Assembly (NCBI GenBank): GCA_934101275.1
Contig: CAKOQM010000013.1
Location: 1-30,021, forward strand
Source of the DNA: an uncultured Bacilli bacterium
GTDB lineage: Bacteria > Bacillota_I > Bacilli_A > RF39 > UBA660
Length of the DNA: 30,021 nucleotides
Reading direction: 5' to 3'
Part shown: in pieces, positions 9,150 through 16,905 of the stretch
How the letters are laid out: each line of letters opens with the position of its first letter
How positions within the stretch are numbered: position 1 is the first letter of the stretch
Notes under the pieces: model-generated
What the model saw: the letters and a program-made list of their open reading frames with translations, nothing else
The model's database searches: none
Told to the model about the DNA's origin: nothing
Made by a program: the position numbers and the translations under genes

Positions 9150-9429
9150 TTATCCACACTATCAACATTCGTATTATTCACACTATCCACAAAATTCACA
9201 AAAATGTGCATAATGTGGAAGATACCAAATGTGGATAATGTGGATAACGTTGAAGAATGTAGGTTTTATCGGCCTTAAACTCCTAAAGTTATCCACAAAG
9301 TTATGCACATTTTATGTGGATAAATAGTTAAAAAGGTGAAAAAATGCTAAAGTTATCCACAATTAGAGTTTTTTTTGGCATGAATAAATGTGGATAACGT
9401 TACTTTTAAGTGGATACAAATGTGGATAA
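9150..9429. other. oriC: oriC, upstream cluster of DnaA boxes
   Basis: This 521-bp gene-free stretch (9003-9523) holds eight exact DnaA boxes starting at 9150, 9230, 9239, 9289, 9315, 9353, 9389 and 9421. There are also one-mismatch versions at 9183, 9205 and 9301 and a weaker one near 9409. They lie in both orientations between the divergent dnaA and rpmH genes. This is the counterpart of the B. subtilis incA/incB boxes upstream of dnaA. The remainder (9003-9149) is AT-rich; a perfect 10-bp palindrome is at 9110-9119, and a poor candidate dnaA promoter (TTTAAA, then TAGAAT at 9034-9039 on the minus strand) is present. Confidence 0.92.
9229..9312 (+). repeat. Origin module, copy B
   Basis: This is the second copy of the 84-bp origin module, upstream of dnaA. 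It has the same box order and spacing as copy A; most differences cluster in the middle of the spacer. It is flanked by further DnaA boxes but not by an A/T unwinding tract. Confidence 0.93.
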
Positions 9430-9460
9430 AATGCATTTTGAGAAGGCATGAAAGAAAAGA

Positions 9461-9490
9461 TTGACTTTCTTTTAGAATTGATATTATAAT
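9461..9490 (+). promoter_or_regulatory. Promoter of rpmH-rnpA-yidC-jag
   Basis: TTGACT (9461-9466) and a perfect TATAAT (9485-9490) are separated by 18 bp. The nearest DnaA box ends 31 bp upstream of the -35, so DnaA binding could influence it. Confidence 0.85.
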
Positions 9491-9523
9491 AAGGGAGCAT
9501 TTTATACGAAGGAGGGAAGAATT

Positions 9524-9649
9524 ATGCAAATTGGAACTTATCAACCTAATAAAAGAAAAAGAGCTAAAAAACATGGTTTCTTTGCTAGAAAGAAAACTAA
9601 TATTTTAAAAAGAAGAAGAAAAAAAGGCCGCAAAGAACTATGTAAATAA
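9524..9649 (+). CDS. rpmH: Large ribosomal subunit protein bL34
   Basis: This 41-residue basic protein reads [20 protein letters not shown] and continues ARKKT...[12 protein letters not shown]. The [15 protein letters not shown] block is the L34 signature. Compared with the usual 44-residue protein it has one extra residue at the N-terminus. It also lacks about four residues in the central KT(K)NGRKVLARRR segment and ends unusually in Cys-Lys. The start has GGAGG about nine bases upstream. It lies first in the conserved rpmH-rnpA-yidC-jag cluster next to dnaA. The identification is firm from sequence and position. Confidence 0.96.
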   Translation: MQIGTYQPNKRKRAKKHGFFARKKTNILKRRRKKGRKELCK

Positions 9650-9678
9650 TCCACAATTTTTATGTGGAATTTTTTTTT
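9650..9678 (+). terminator. Weak terminator or attenuator after rpmH
   Basis: TCCACA/TGTGGA form a 6-bp stem with a 7-base loop, followed by nine T. The stem starts directly after the rpmH stop. It probably lowers, rather than blocks, transcription into rnpA, which has no other promoter visible. Confidence 0.6.
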
Positions 9679-9691
9679 GAAGGAGTTTCTT

Positions 9692-10039
9692 ATGAAAAAG
9701 AATGAAATGATTAAAAGTCATCAAGAATTTACAGATATTATCAAGAATTCGCGATATATTAAAAATAGAAATTTTACCTTATATATAAGAGATAGTTTAT
9801 ATTCTTATTCCCACTTCGGGATTGCCGTGTCTAAAAAACTTGGTAATGCGGTAGAAAGAAATAAAATAAAAAGGCGGATGAGAGTCATCTTAGATGCTAA
9901 TAAAAAGACATTGCCGAATAATAAAGATTATATTATAATAATGAAAGAGAGCTCAAAGAATTTGAACTTTAAAGAATTAAGTGAAAGTTTTGAAAATTTG
10001 ATTAAAATTAAGGGAGAAAAATATGAAAGTAAAAAATAA
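9692..10039 (+). CDS. rnpA: Ribonuclease P protein component
   Basis: RnpA is the protein cofactor of RNase P, which matures the 5' ends of tRNAs. The 115-residue protein has FGIAVSKKLGNAVERNKIKRR, the RNR motif that contacts the RNA subunit. An upstream in-frame ATG at 9662 lies inside the preceding hairpin and has no ribosome binding site. The ATG at 9692 has AAGGAG six bases ahead and gives the normal length. The end overlaps yidC by 17 bp. Confidence 0.95.
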   Translation: MKKNEMIKSHQEFTDIIKNSRYIKNRNFTLYIRDSLYSYSHFGIAVSKKLGNAVERNKIKRRMRVILDANKKTLPNNKDYIIIMKESSKNLNFKELSESFENLIKIKGEKYESKK

Positions 10040-11033
10040 ATTTTTAGCTATTATTCTTTTACTAACCATTTCTTTAACGGGTGGCTGTGGAAATGATGAT
10101 TATTTAAAAGATGAAAGTGGCAAGCTTATTGTTAATGAAACAACAGGTCAAAGTGTTCAAAAAGATATTTTGTGTCAACCAGAAAAAGATTCTGAACTTT
10201 ATAAAATTTATGAAGAAAATGAAGGCCAATTATCTGTTAAGGTAAGTGATTTGCCAACCTGTGAAGAATTTACACCAGCATCTGGTCAATATAATGGTTT
10301 ATGGCAAACTATACTTGTTAAACCTTTAGCCTTTTTACTTTTAAAAGTAGGCTACTTATTTAATAATTTTGGTATTTCGGTTATCCTTTTAGGACTACTT
10401 ATTCGTTTAATTATGCTACCTTTATCTTTAAAAAGTATGCGTCAATCCAAAGTTATGCAACAAATGCAACCTGAAATTGCGCGTATTGAAAAAAAATATG
10501 CTGGTCGTACCGACAACGAAGCTATGATGGCAAAAAGCCAAGAAACTATGATGGTTTATCAAAAATATAAGATTAATCCAGTTTCGGGTTGCTTAATTGC
10601 TTTAATTCAAATTCCATTATTTTTTGCCTTTTTATCCGCAATCAATAAAGTTCCAGCTATTTTTGAAGGAGAACTTTTTGGTATGAATCTAGGCATGACC
10701 CCATGGAAAGGGTTAAGCGAAGGTCATTATATCTATATTGTTCTTATTTTCTTAATTGTATTCACAACGTATATTTCATTTAAAAATTCTATGAAAACAA
10801 CACAGAATGATGAAATGATGAAACAAATGAATATGATGTTCATGTTTATGATTGTGAGTATTTCTATTGCTTCTTTCTCACTTCCAACGGCTATTGCTTT
10901 TTACTGGATTGTGACAAATGGTTTTGCTGTTTTCCAAAATTATTTAATTAAAAAGATTTTAGATAAAGAAGAAAATTCCAAAGGAAAAAAAGTAATCGAT
11001 GTAAAACATAAGGAAAAAAAGGAACGGAAGTGA
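10023..11033 (+). CDS. yidC: Membrane protein insertase YidC (SpoIIIJ type)
   Basis: YidC inserts and folds membrane proteins, alone or with Sec. The N-terminus is a signal sequence with a lipoprotein-like end at Cys22 (SLTGGC). A region of about 75 residues with several cysteines follows. The conserved 60KD_IMP core comes next: LLIRLIMLPL with the groove arginine (Arg128), the cytoplasmic hairpin MQQMQPEIARIEKKY, INPVSGCLIALIQIP, and further membrane segments. It ends in a basic tail. The start overlaps rnpA, with GGGAG six bases upstream. In spore formers the SpoIIIJ version also supports sigma-G activity. Confidence 0.95.
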   Translation: MKVKNKFLAIILLLTISLTGGCGNDDYLKDESGKLIVNETTGQSVQKDILCQPEKDSELYKIYEENEGQLSVKVSDLPTCEEFTPASGQYNGLWQTILVKPLAFLLLKVGYLFNNFGISVILLGLLIRLIMLPLSLKSMRQSKVMQQMQPEIARIEKKYAGRTDNEAMMAKSQETMMVYQKYKINPVSGCLIALIQIPLFFAFLSAINKVPAIFEGELFGMNLGMTPWKGLSEGHYIYIVLIFLIVFTTYISFKNSMKTTQNDEMMKQMNMMFMFMIVSISIASFSLPTAIAFYWIVTNGFAVFQNYLIKKILDKEENSKGKKVIDVKHKEKKERK

Positions 11034-11037
11034 TTTT

Positions 11038-11640
11038 ATGCCAGTTATTACGGAATCAAAAAGTAAAATTGCCGCTTTAGAAGAAGCTAAAAATAAACTT
11101 CATACGGAAAAGATTTTGTATACTATTGAAGAAAATTCAGGTGGTCTATTTAAAAATACGACATATAAAGTGAAGGCTATTTCTTATCAAGAACTTTTAG
11201 AAGAAATTAAAAATTATTTACAAACGATTCTAGAAAAATTAGATATCGATGTTTCTTTTGAAATTTTAGAAGGAGAAGATGCACAAAGTTATGAGATTGT
11301 TATGTCATCTTCTAATAATTCTTTATTAATTGGAAAAGATGGTAAAAATTTAAAGGCTTTTGAACAAATGGTTCGTGCCTATATTTCTAAAGACTGGCCA
11401 AGCACTTTAAAAGTTATTTTAAATGTGGAAAACTACCGTGAAAAAAGAATCGAATCTCTTGAAAAATTAGCAGTTAAAGTAGCTAGAGAAGTAAGAACAA
11501 CAAAGGTAGATGCAGAACTTGAAAATATGAATTCTTTTGAAAGAAGAGTTATCCACAATAAACTTATTAATTTTAAAGGGGTTTCAACGGTGAGTGTTGG
11601 TGAAGAGCCAAATAGACATATTGTAATTAAAGCAGAATAA
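11038..11640 (+). CDS. khpB: RNA-binding protein KhpB (Jag)
   Basis: This protein has a Jag N-terminal domain (about 1-50), a KH domain with GKDGKNL (99-105, in place of GxxG-containing GKRGQTL) and a C-terminal R3H domain with FERRVIHNKL around residues 167-176. KhpB binds RNA with KhpA and affects cell-wall growth in Bacillota. Its place right after yidC is conserved. The ATG is four bases after the yidC stop, with GGAAG upstream. A perfect DnaA-box 9-mer (11549-11557) lies in the R3H codons. The 3' end is built into a terminator. Confidence 0.93.
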   Translation: MPVITESKSKIAALEEAKNKLHTEKILYTIEENSGGLFKNTTYKVKAISYQELLEEIKNYLQTILEKLDIDVSFEILEGEDAQSYEIVMSSSNNSLLIGKDGKNLKAFEQMVRAYISKDWPSTLKVILNVENYREKRIESLEKLAVKVAREVRTTKVDAELENMNSFERRVIHNKLINFKGVSTVSVGEEPNRHIVIKAE

Positions 11641-11655
11641 AATTTCTGCTTTTTT
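11629..11655 (+). terminator. Intrinsic terminator of jag
   Basis: A 9-bp stem AAAGCAGAA/TTCTGCTTT with a 6-base loop TAAAAT leads into six T. The loop begins with the jag TAA stop codon. Confidence 0.85.
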
Positions 11656-11666
11656 GAAGAAATAAG

Positions 11667-11675
11667 TGCTATAAT
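11667..11675 (+). promoter_or_regulatory. Extended -10 promoter of mnmE
   Basis: TGCTATAAT is a perfect extended -10, 26 bp before the mnmE ATG and just after the jag terminator. No good -35 is visible. Confidence 0.7.
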
Positions 11676-11700
11676 ATGTCCAAAAAAAGAGGTGAAGTAA

Positions 11701-13056
11701 ATGAATTCAACCATCGCAGCTATATCAACTAATAATATAGGTAATTCAGCGATTAATATTGTACGGGTAAGTGGTCCAGAAGCTATTTCTCTTGTTTCTA
11801 AGATTTTTTCAAATAAAAAATTTTTTAACGCTCCAAGTCATACCATTCATTATGGTTTTATCATGGATGACAACGAAAAAATAGATGAAGTTTTGGTCAT
11901 GCTTATGAGGGCTCCTAAAACATATACAAAAGAAGATATTGTCGAAATAAATTGTCATGGCGGTTATGTTACAACAAATAGGATACTAGAATTGTTACTA
12001 ACAAGCGGAGCTGTCTTGGCCGAGCCAGGAGAATTTACCAAAAGAGCGTTTTTAAATGGGCGAATCAGTTTAATGGAATCCGAAAGTATCAGTGATTTAT
12101 TAGAAGCCAAAACCGAAAAGCAAGCCCAGATGGCCATGCAAGGCTTAACGGGTAAAACGAAAGAACTTATAGTCACATTACGTGAAAAAATGGTTTCTCT
12201 TTTAGCCAATATTGAAGTTAATATTGACTATCCTGAATATACCGATGAACTTGTGATAACCAAAGAAAACATAGAGCCCAGTTTAAATGAGATAAAAACA
12301 GCTTTAACAAAGATAGTAAATGAATCTAAAAATGGTGAAATCATTAAAAACGGTTTAAATATAGCTATTATTGGTCGTCCTAATGTTGGAAAATCCTCTT
12401 TATTAAATACGCTTTTAGAAGAAGAAAAAGCAATTGTTACGAATATATCAGGAACAACAAGAGATACGGTAGAGGGTTCTTTAAATTATAAAGGTATTTT
12501 ATTTAATTTCATCGATACGGCGGGTATCCGAGAAACGGAAGATATTGTTGAAAAAATAGGGGTGGAAAAGAGTAAAAAAGCTTTAGAAGAAGCGGATTAC
12601 ACCATTCTTGTTTTAAATAATAATGAAAAGATGAATGAAGAAGAAAAAGAATTACTTCATAAAATAGAAGCAATGCCTGGTCTTGTTTTTGTAAATAAAA
12701 CCGATCTTGAAAGTAAGATAGGTGAAATTGCTACGCATAAAAAAATTGTCTATGGTAGTACCACCGAAAAAAAGGGAATTGAAGAGTTAAAAGAAACGAT
12801 TTTAGAAGAATTTGCTTTAGAGGATTTAAGTCAAAAAGATTTAACTTATTTAGCTAATACAAGACAAATAAGTTTGGCTAAACAAGCTATGCAAAAAATA
12901 GAAAATGTTATTGAAGCGAATAAAAAAGATGTACCTGTTGATATGCTTGCTATCGATATAAAAAGTGCCTGGGAAGATTTAGGAAAAATTATTGGCGAAT
13001 ATTATGAAGAAGAACTTGTGGATAACATCTTTCAAAGATTTTGTTTAGGAAAGTAG
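11701..13056 (+). CDS. mnmE: tRNA modification GTPase MnmE
   Basis: MnmE works with MnmG to make the cmnm5 modification on wobble uridines. The N-terminal tetrahydrofolate-binding domain starts STIAAISTNNIGNSAINIVRVSG. The inserted G domain has GRPNVGKS (225-232), GTTRDTVEG, DTAGI and NKTD. The C-terminus ends FCLGK, a conservative variant of the FCIGK motif with the essential cysteine. The 451-residue length is standard. GAGGTGA lies upstream of the ATG. The gene heads an mnmE-mnmG-rsmG unit. Confidence 0.96.
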   Translation: MNSTIAAISTNNIGNSAINIVRVSGPEAISLVSKIFSNKKFFNAPSHTIHYGFIMDDNEKIDEVLVMLMRAPKTYTKEDIVEINCHGGYVTTNRILELLLTSGAVLAEPGEFTKRAFLNGRISLMESESISDLLEAKTEKQAQMAMQGLTGKTKELIVTLREKMVSLLANIEVNIDYPEYTDELVITKENIEPSLNEIKTALTKIVNESKNGEIIKNGLNIAIIGRPNVGKSSLLNTLLEEEKAIVTNISGTTRDTVEGSLNYKGILFNFIDTAGIRETEDIVEKIGVEKSKKALEEADYTILVLNNNEKMNEEEKELLHKIEAMPGLVFVNKTDLESKIGEIATHKKIVYGSTTEKKGIEELKETILEEFALEDLSQKDLTYLANTRQISLAKQAMQKIENVIEANKKDVPVDMLAIDIKSAWEDLGKIIGEYYEEELVDNIFQRFCLGK

Positions 13057-13064
13057 GTGGAAAT

Positions 13065-14930
13065 ATGAAATATGATATTATTGTTGTCGGTGGTGGTCAT
13101 GCTGGTATTGAGGCCAGTCACATCGCGGCTTTTAAAGGTCACAAAACAGCCTTAATTACTATGAATATAAATAATATTGGTGATATGCCTTGTAATCCTT
13201 CCATTGGAGGCACCGCGAAAGGAATCATTGTTCGTGAAATTGATGCTTTAGGTGGTTTGATGGGAAAAATTGCTGACCGTTCTCATTTTCAAATCAAAAT
13301 GCTTAATAATTCAAAAGGTCCAGCCGTTCGTAGCTTAAGAGCACAAGCAGATAAAGTAACATATCCTAAAAATATGCGTCAAGCCCTTAGGGATACCCCT
13401 AATTTAGATATTATTGAAGGTATGGTCGAAGATTTAATTGTAAATGATGGTAAAGTAGAAGGGGTTATTTTAGAAGATGGTACCCGCATCACTTCTAAAA
13501 GTGTTATTCTAACGACCGGTACGTATTTAAAAGCAAACATTTTAGTTGGTAGTGAAAACACCGAAGGTGGACCTCACGGAGAAAGAAGAAGTAATCATTT
13601 AAGTGATAATTTAAAAAAATATGGTCTCGAAATTCAAAGACTTAAAACAGGAACTCCGCAAAGAATTAAGGCTTCGTCTATTGATTTTTCCAAAATGCAA
13701 AAAGAACGGGGTGATAACTGCCTTTGGACATTCTCGCATGATGAAAAAGCCACTTATACACCAAGTGAACAACAATGCTGTTACCTTATTTACACCAATA
13801 AGGATACCCACAAAATTATTTTAGATAATTTAGATAAATCGGCAATGTACGGTGGTTATGTCACGGGTATTGGACCTCGTTATTGTCCAAGTATTGAAGA
13901 TAAACTCGTTCGTTTTAAAGATAAAGAAAGACATCAATTATTCTTAGAGCCTGAAAGCTTATATTATGATGAGTGGTATTTACAAGGCTTTTCTACTTCT
14001 ATGCCACGTGATATTCAAGAAAAAATGGTCCATACTTTACCAGGTCTTGAAAAAGCTATTATTTCAAAATATGCATATGCCATCGAGTATGATGCTATTG
14101 ACCCTTTACAAATCAAACCTACTTTAGAAAATAAAGTTCTTGAAAATTTATATACGGCTGGCCAAATAAATGGTACCAGTGGTTATGAAGAAGCTGCTGG
14201 CCAAGGACTTATGGCAGGTATTAATGCGGCTTTAAAACTTGAAAATGAAGAACCACTTATTTTAAAAAGAAACGATGCTTACATTGGTGTTTTAATTGAT
14301 GATTTAGTCACTAAAGGTACTCATGAACCTTACCGAATGTTAACTTCTCGAGCTGAATTTAGACTTTTACTTCGTCATGACAATGCTGATTTAAGATTAA
14401 GAGACTATGCTCATGAAAAGAAAACCATCACGGATACTCAATATCAAAATTACTTAACTAAAAAAGAGAATTTGATTCAATGTGAAGCGTTTCTAAAAGC
14501 TACCAAATTAAAAATAACCCCAGAAATAAAAAAGATTTTTGAAGAAAATAATTATATTGTTCCTATTGCAACGGAAAGTTTCTATGATTTATTAAAACGT
14601 CCTGAAATAAGGTGTGAATTTTTAAATCAATTTACGACGATTTCTTTTGATAAAGAAATCACAGAAGAATTAGAAATCATGATAAAATATGAGGGCTATA
14701 TTAAAAAAGCATATAAAGAAGCTGAAAAAATGGTTAAATTAGAAGAAAAACAAATTCCTAAAGATATTAATTATGATAATGTCAAAAATCTTGCTTCGGA
14801 AGCCCGTCAAAAACTCGATAAAGTAAGACCGATTTCTTTAGGACAAGCAGCTCGAATAAGCGGTGTTAATCCAAGTGATTTAAGCATCTTAAGTGTTTAT
14901 TTAAAGAAAGAGTACGGCAAAGATGAATAA
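13065..14930 (+). CDS. mnmG: tRNA uridine 5-carboxymethylaminomethyl modification enzyme MnmG
   Basis: MnmG is the FAD-dependent partner of MnmE. The dinucleotide-binding motif VVGGGHAG is near residues 7-14. Other family blocks seen are NPSIGGTAKG, GPAVRSLRAQADK, LTTGTYL, RLKTGTPQRI, GQINGTSGYEEAAGQGL and YRMLTSRAEFRLLLRHDNAD. A longer reading from TTG at 13041 overlaps mnmE, but the ATG at 13065 has AGGTGG just upstream and gives the usual MKYDIIVVGG start and 621 residues. It overlaps rsmG by eight bases. Confidence 0.96.
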   Translation: MKYDIIVVGGGHAGIEASHIAAFKGHKTALITMNINNIGDMPCNPSIGGTAKGIIVREIDALGGLMGKIADRSHFQIKMLNNSKGPAVRSLRAQADKVTYPKNMRQALRDTPNLDIIEGMVEDLIVNDGKVEGVILEDGTRITSKSVILTTGTYLKANILVGSENTEGGPHGERRSNHLSDNLKKYGLEIQRLKTGTPQRIKASSIDFSKMQKERGDNCLWTFSHDEKATYTPSEQQCCYLIYTNKDTHKIILDNLDKSAMYGGYVTGIGPRYCPSIEDKLVRFKDKERHQLFLEPESLYYDEWYLQGFSTSMPRDIQEKMVHTLPGLEKAIISKYAYAIEYDAIDPLQIKPTLENKVLENLYTAGQINGTSGYEEAAGQGLMAGINAALKLENEEPLILKRNDAYIGVLIDDLVTKGTHEPYRMLTSRAEFRLLLRHDNADLRLRDYAHEKKTITDTQYQNYLTKKENLIQCEAFLKATKLKITPEIKKIFEENNYIVPIATESFYDLLKRPEIRCEFLNQFTTISFDKEITEELEIMIKYEGYIKKAYKEAEKMVKLEEKQIPKDINYDNVKNLASEARQKLDKVRPISLGQAARISGVNPSDLSILSVYLKKEYGKDE

Positions 14931-15624
14931 AGAAACATTTTATGAAGAATTAGCTAAGTTAAATATTTTCTTAACATCTAAACAAAAAGAAGAACTAGAC
15001 ACTTATTGTAAATTTTTAATTACTTATAATGAACATACGAATTTAACGGCTATAAAGGAACCCAATGATATTTATTTGAAACATTTTTATGATTCTTTAA
15101 CGCTTGTTAAAATACATGAATTTAAGGATGAAACCATTTTAGATGTAGGTACAGGTGCCGGTTTTCCAGGTGTTGTTTTAGCTATTGTTTTCCCAAGTTT
15201 AAAAATAACATTATTAGATTCTAACAATAAAAAAATTAAATTTTTAGACGAACTTATTGCCAAACTAAATTTAAAAAATGTGACAACGGTGCATGACCGG
15301 GCGGAAAACTACGTTCAAAATCATCGGGAACAATTTGATTTAGTTACCTCAAGAGCGGTGGCGGAACTTCGTATTTTGTTAGAGCTTAATATTCCTTATT
15401 TAAAAGTAAATGGTCAATTTTTAGTTATGAAAAGTAGTGTAGAAGAAGAATTAGAAAATGCCACATCCGCTTTAAAAGTATTAAACTGTCATTTAGACAA
15501 AGAATTTTCTTTTTCATTACCTTTTGAGGCTGGTAAAAGAACTTTACTTTTAATTATCAAAGATAAAGAAACCAATTTAAAATATCCTCGCTTATATGAA
15601 AAAATAAAGAAGCAAAAATTATAA
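14923..15624 (+). CDS. rsmG: 16S rRNA (guanine-N7) methyltransferase RsmG
   Basis: RsmG methylates G527 (E. coli numbering) in the 530 loop of 16S rRNA. The SAM-binding motif DVGTGAGFPGVVLAI is clear. ITYNEHTNLTAIK and SRAVAELRILLEL are also typical. The length of 233 residues is standard. Its start lies inside the end of mnmG, so expression is coupled. The classic mnmE-mnmG-rsmG order near the origin is preserved. The 3' end is part of a terminator. Confidence 0.95.
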   Translation: MNKETFYEELAKLNIFLTSKQKEELDTYCKFLITYNEHTNLTAIKEPNDIYLKHFYDSLTLVKIHEFKDETILDVGTGAGFPGVVLAIVFPSLKITLLDSNNKKIKFLDELIAKLNLKNVTTVHDRAENYVQNHREQFDLVTSRAVAELRILLELNIPYLKVNGQFLVMKSSVEEELENATSALKVLNCHLDKEFSFSLPFEAGKRTLLLIIKDKETNLKYPRLYEKIKKQKL

Positions 15625-15638
15625 AAAGGCTTCTTTTT
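15606..15638 (+). terminator. Intrinsic terminator of mnmE-mnmG-rsmG
   Basis: AAAGAAGC/GCTTCTTT forms an 8-bp stem around a 15-base A-rich loop that contains the rsmG TAA stop. The T tract follows directly. Confidence 0.75.
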
Positions 15639-15671
15639 CTATGTGAAAAAAGCTATTGCTTATTTTTTCAT

Positions 15672-15701
15672 TTGCTGATAGAATTAATTATATAGTACAA
15701 T
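15672..15701 (+). promoter_or_regulatory. Candidate promoter of the Noc-like gene
   Basis: TTGCTG (15672-15677) and TACAAT (15696-15701) are separated by 18 bp, 23 bp before the GTG start. Confidence 0.55.
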
Positions 15702-15724
15702 AAGCGGTAAGGGGCTGATTTTAA

Positions 15725-16885
15725 GTGAATACAGATCAAAAAGTAATACAAGTACCTATAGAAGACATTATTCCAAATCGTTTTCAACCAAGACTTGCGT
15801 TTGACGAGGAAGGATTAAAAGAATTATCGGAGTCTATCAAACAACATGGCATTATTCAACCTTTAGTATTAAGAAGGTTAGGCGATAAATATGAGATTAT
15901 CGCTGGTGAAAGGAGATATAAAGCATCGACTATGGCAGGACTAAGAACCGTTCCAGCAATTATCTCAGATATTGATGATAACAAAAGTGCTGAAATTGCC
16001 CTTGTTGAAAATATTCAAAGAAGAAATCTAACGGCAATCGAGGAAGCAAAATCTTATAAAAATTTGTTAGACCGGGGCTATATGACCCAAGAACAACTTG
16101 CTAAAAAAATGGGGGTAAGTCAAAGTACCATCGCGAATAAACTTCGTTTACTTAACCTTGCTCCAGAAGTTCAGGATGCCCTTCTTCAAAACAAAATTGG
16201 TGAACGTCATGCAAGAAGTCTTTTGGCTCTTCCTAAAGAAGAACAAGCCGAATGGTTACAAAAGATTATCTCTAAAAGATGGAACGTTCGTGAACTTGAT
16301 TTAGCTATTAAAAAAGCGAAAGGAGAAGTTACCGATGAGGCTGTAAGCCGCGTTAAATCACCGGATATAAATACGATTATGAACAACAGTCAAGACATTC
16401 AAATTGATACCAAAAATAAAGAAATTGAAATGCCAAGTGATACGACAGCCCAAACTTCACCAAGTAAATTCTTTAATTTCTTAGAAGACGAAGCAGATAA
16501 TGTGAACAATGCAATTAATAATACGGTTAAACCAGTTTCAAGTTCTATTGAAGTTTTAGATGATTTTACTAAACCTCAAGAAGAAGATGTCATTATGCCA
16601 TTTTTCTTTGATAATAAAGATAATAAGCAAAATGTTAATCAAATTGAAGAAATTAAAAATGATCCTGAAGAAGAAATTGTTGACCCAATGGATTCAGTTA
16701 TCAAACTTGACCCAAATTATCATAATATTGTTAAAGAAGAAAAAGGTCTTGATTTAAAAACCGCGATTGGGGAAATTAGACAATTAGTAGCTTCTTTAGA
16801 AGAAAGAGGTTTCAGTATTAGTCTTGATGAACTTGATTTAACAGGTAATTATCAAATGACCATCAATATAAAAAATAATGATTAG
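15725..16885 (+). CDS. noc: Noc-type ParB-family nucleoid occlusion protein with long linker
   Basis: The ParB/Noc CTPase domain has NRFQPR (18-23), GERRYKAS (61-68) and ENIQRR (95-100). The helix-turn-helix region reads VSQSTIANKLRLL followed by GERHARSLLAL, close to Noc (GQSTIANKLRLL, ERHARAL) rather than Spo0J (SRPHIAN, GHGR). The last 45 residues resemble the Noc C-terminal dimerization domain. Between them (about 200-340) lies an acidic, low-complexity linker that makes the protein 386 residues against about 283 for B. subtilis Noc. The N-terminal membrane helix of Noc is absent, but SPSKFFNFLEDE (245-256) in the linker resembles it. The start is GTG with AAGGGG upstream. Position after rsmG is that of noc. 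No parA is present nearby. A general ParB assignment remains possible. Confidence 0.85.
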   Translation: MNTDQKVIQVPIEDIIPNRFQPRLAFDEEGLKELSESIKQHGIIQPLVLRRLGDKYEIIAGERRYKASTMAGLRTVPAIISDIDDNKSAEIALVENIQRRNLTAIEEAKSYKNLLDRGYMTQEQLAKKMGVSQSTIANKLRLLNLAPEVQDALLQNKIGERHARSLLALPKEEQAEWLQKIISKRWNVRELDLAIKKAKGEVTDEAVSRVKSPDINTIMNNSQDIQIDTKNKEIEMPSDTTAQTSPSKFFNFLEDEADNVNNAINNTVKPVSSSIEVLDDFTKPQEEDVIMPFFFDNKDNKQNVNQIEEIKNDPEEEIVDPMDSVIKLDPNYHNIVKEEKGLDLKTAIGEIRQLVASLEERGFSISLDELDLTGNYQMTINIKNND

Positions 16886-16905
16886 CGATAACCATTATTT
16901 TTTTT
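16873..16905. terminator. Bidirectional terminator between noc-like gene and PBP
   Basis: AAATAATG/CATTATTT forms an 8-bp stem. After one mismatch it continues as TTA/TAA around a GCGA tetraloop. A T tract follows on both strands. The noc-like TAG stop lies at the hairpin tip, and the convergent PBP gene stops just outside the other side. Confidence 0.8.

Noticed and set aside
8795..9238. Plus-strand open frame opposite dnaA and the origin
   Set aside because: It is antisense to the dnaA start, its composition follows the DnaA boxes, and no ribosome binding site or family likeness is seen.
9353..9574. Minus-strand open frame across the rpmH start
   Set aside because: It is antisense to rpmH and its promoter; it has low-complexity sequence and no recognisable domain.
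9662..9691. Earlier ATG for rnpA
   Set aside because: It lies within the post-rpmH hairpin and T tract, lacks a ribosome binding site, and adds residues not typical of RnpA.
14005..14010. CACGTG core as a fifth parS
   Set aside because: The flanks do not continue the palindrome (TGCCACGTGATA), and it lies within conserved mnmG codons.
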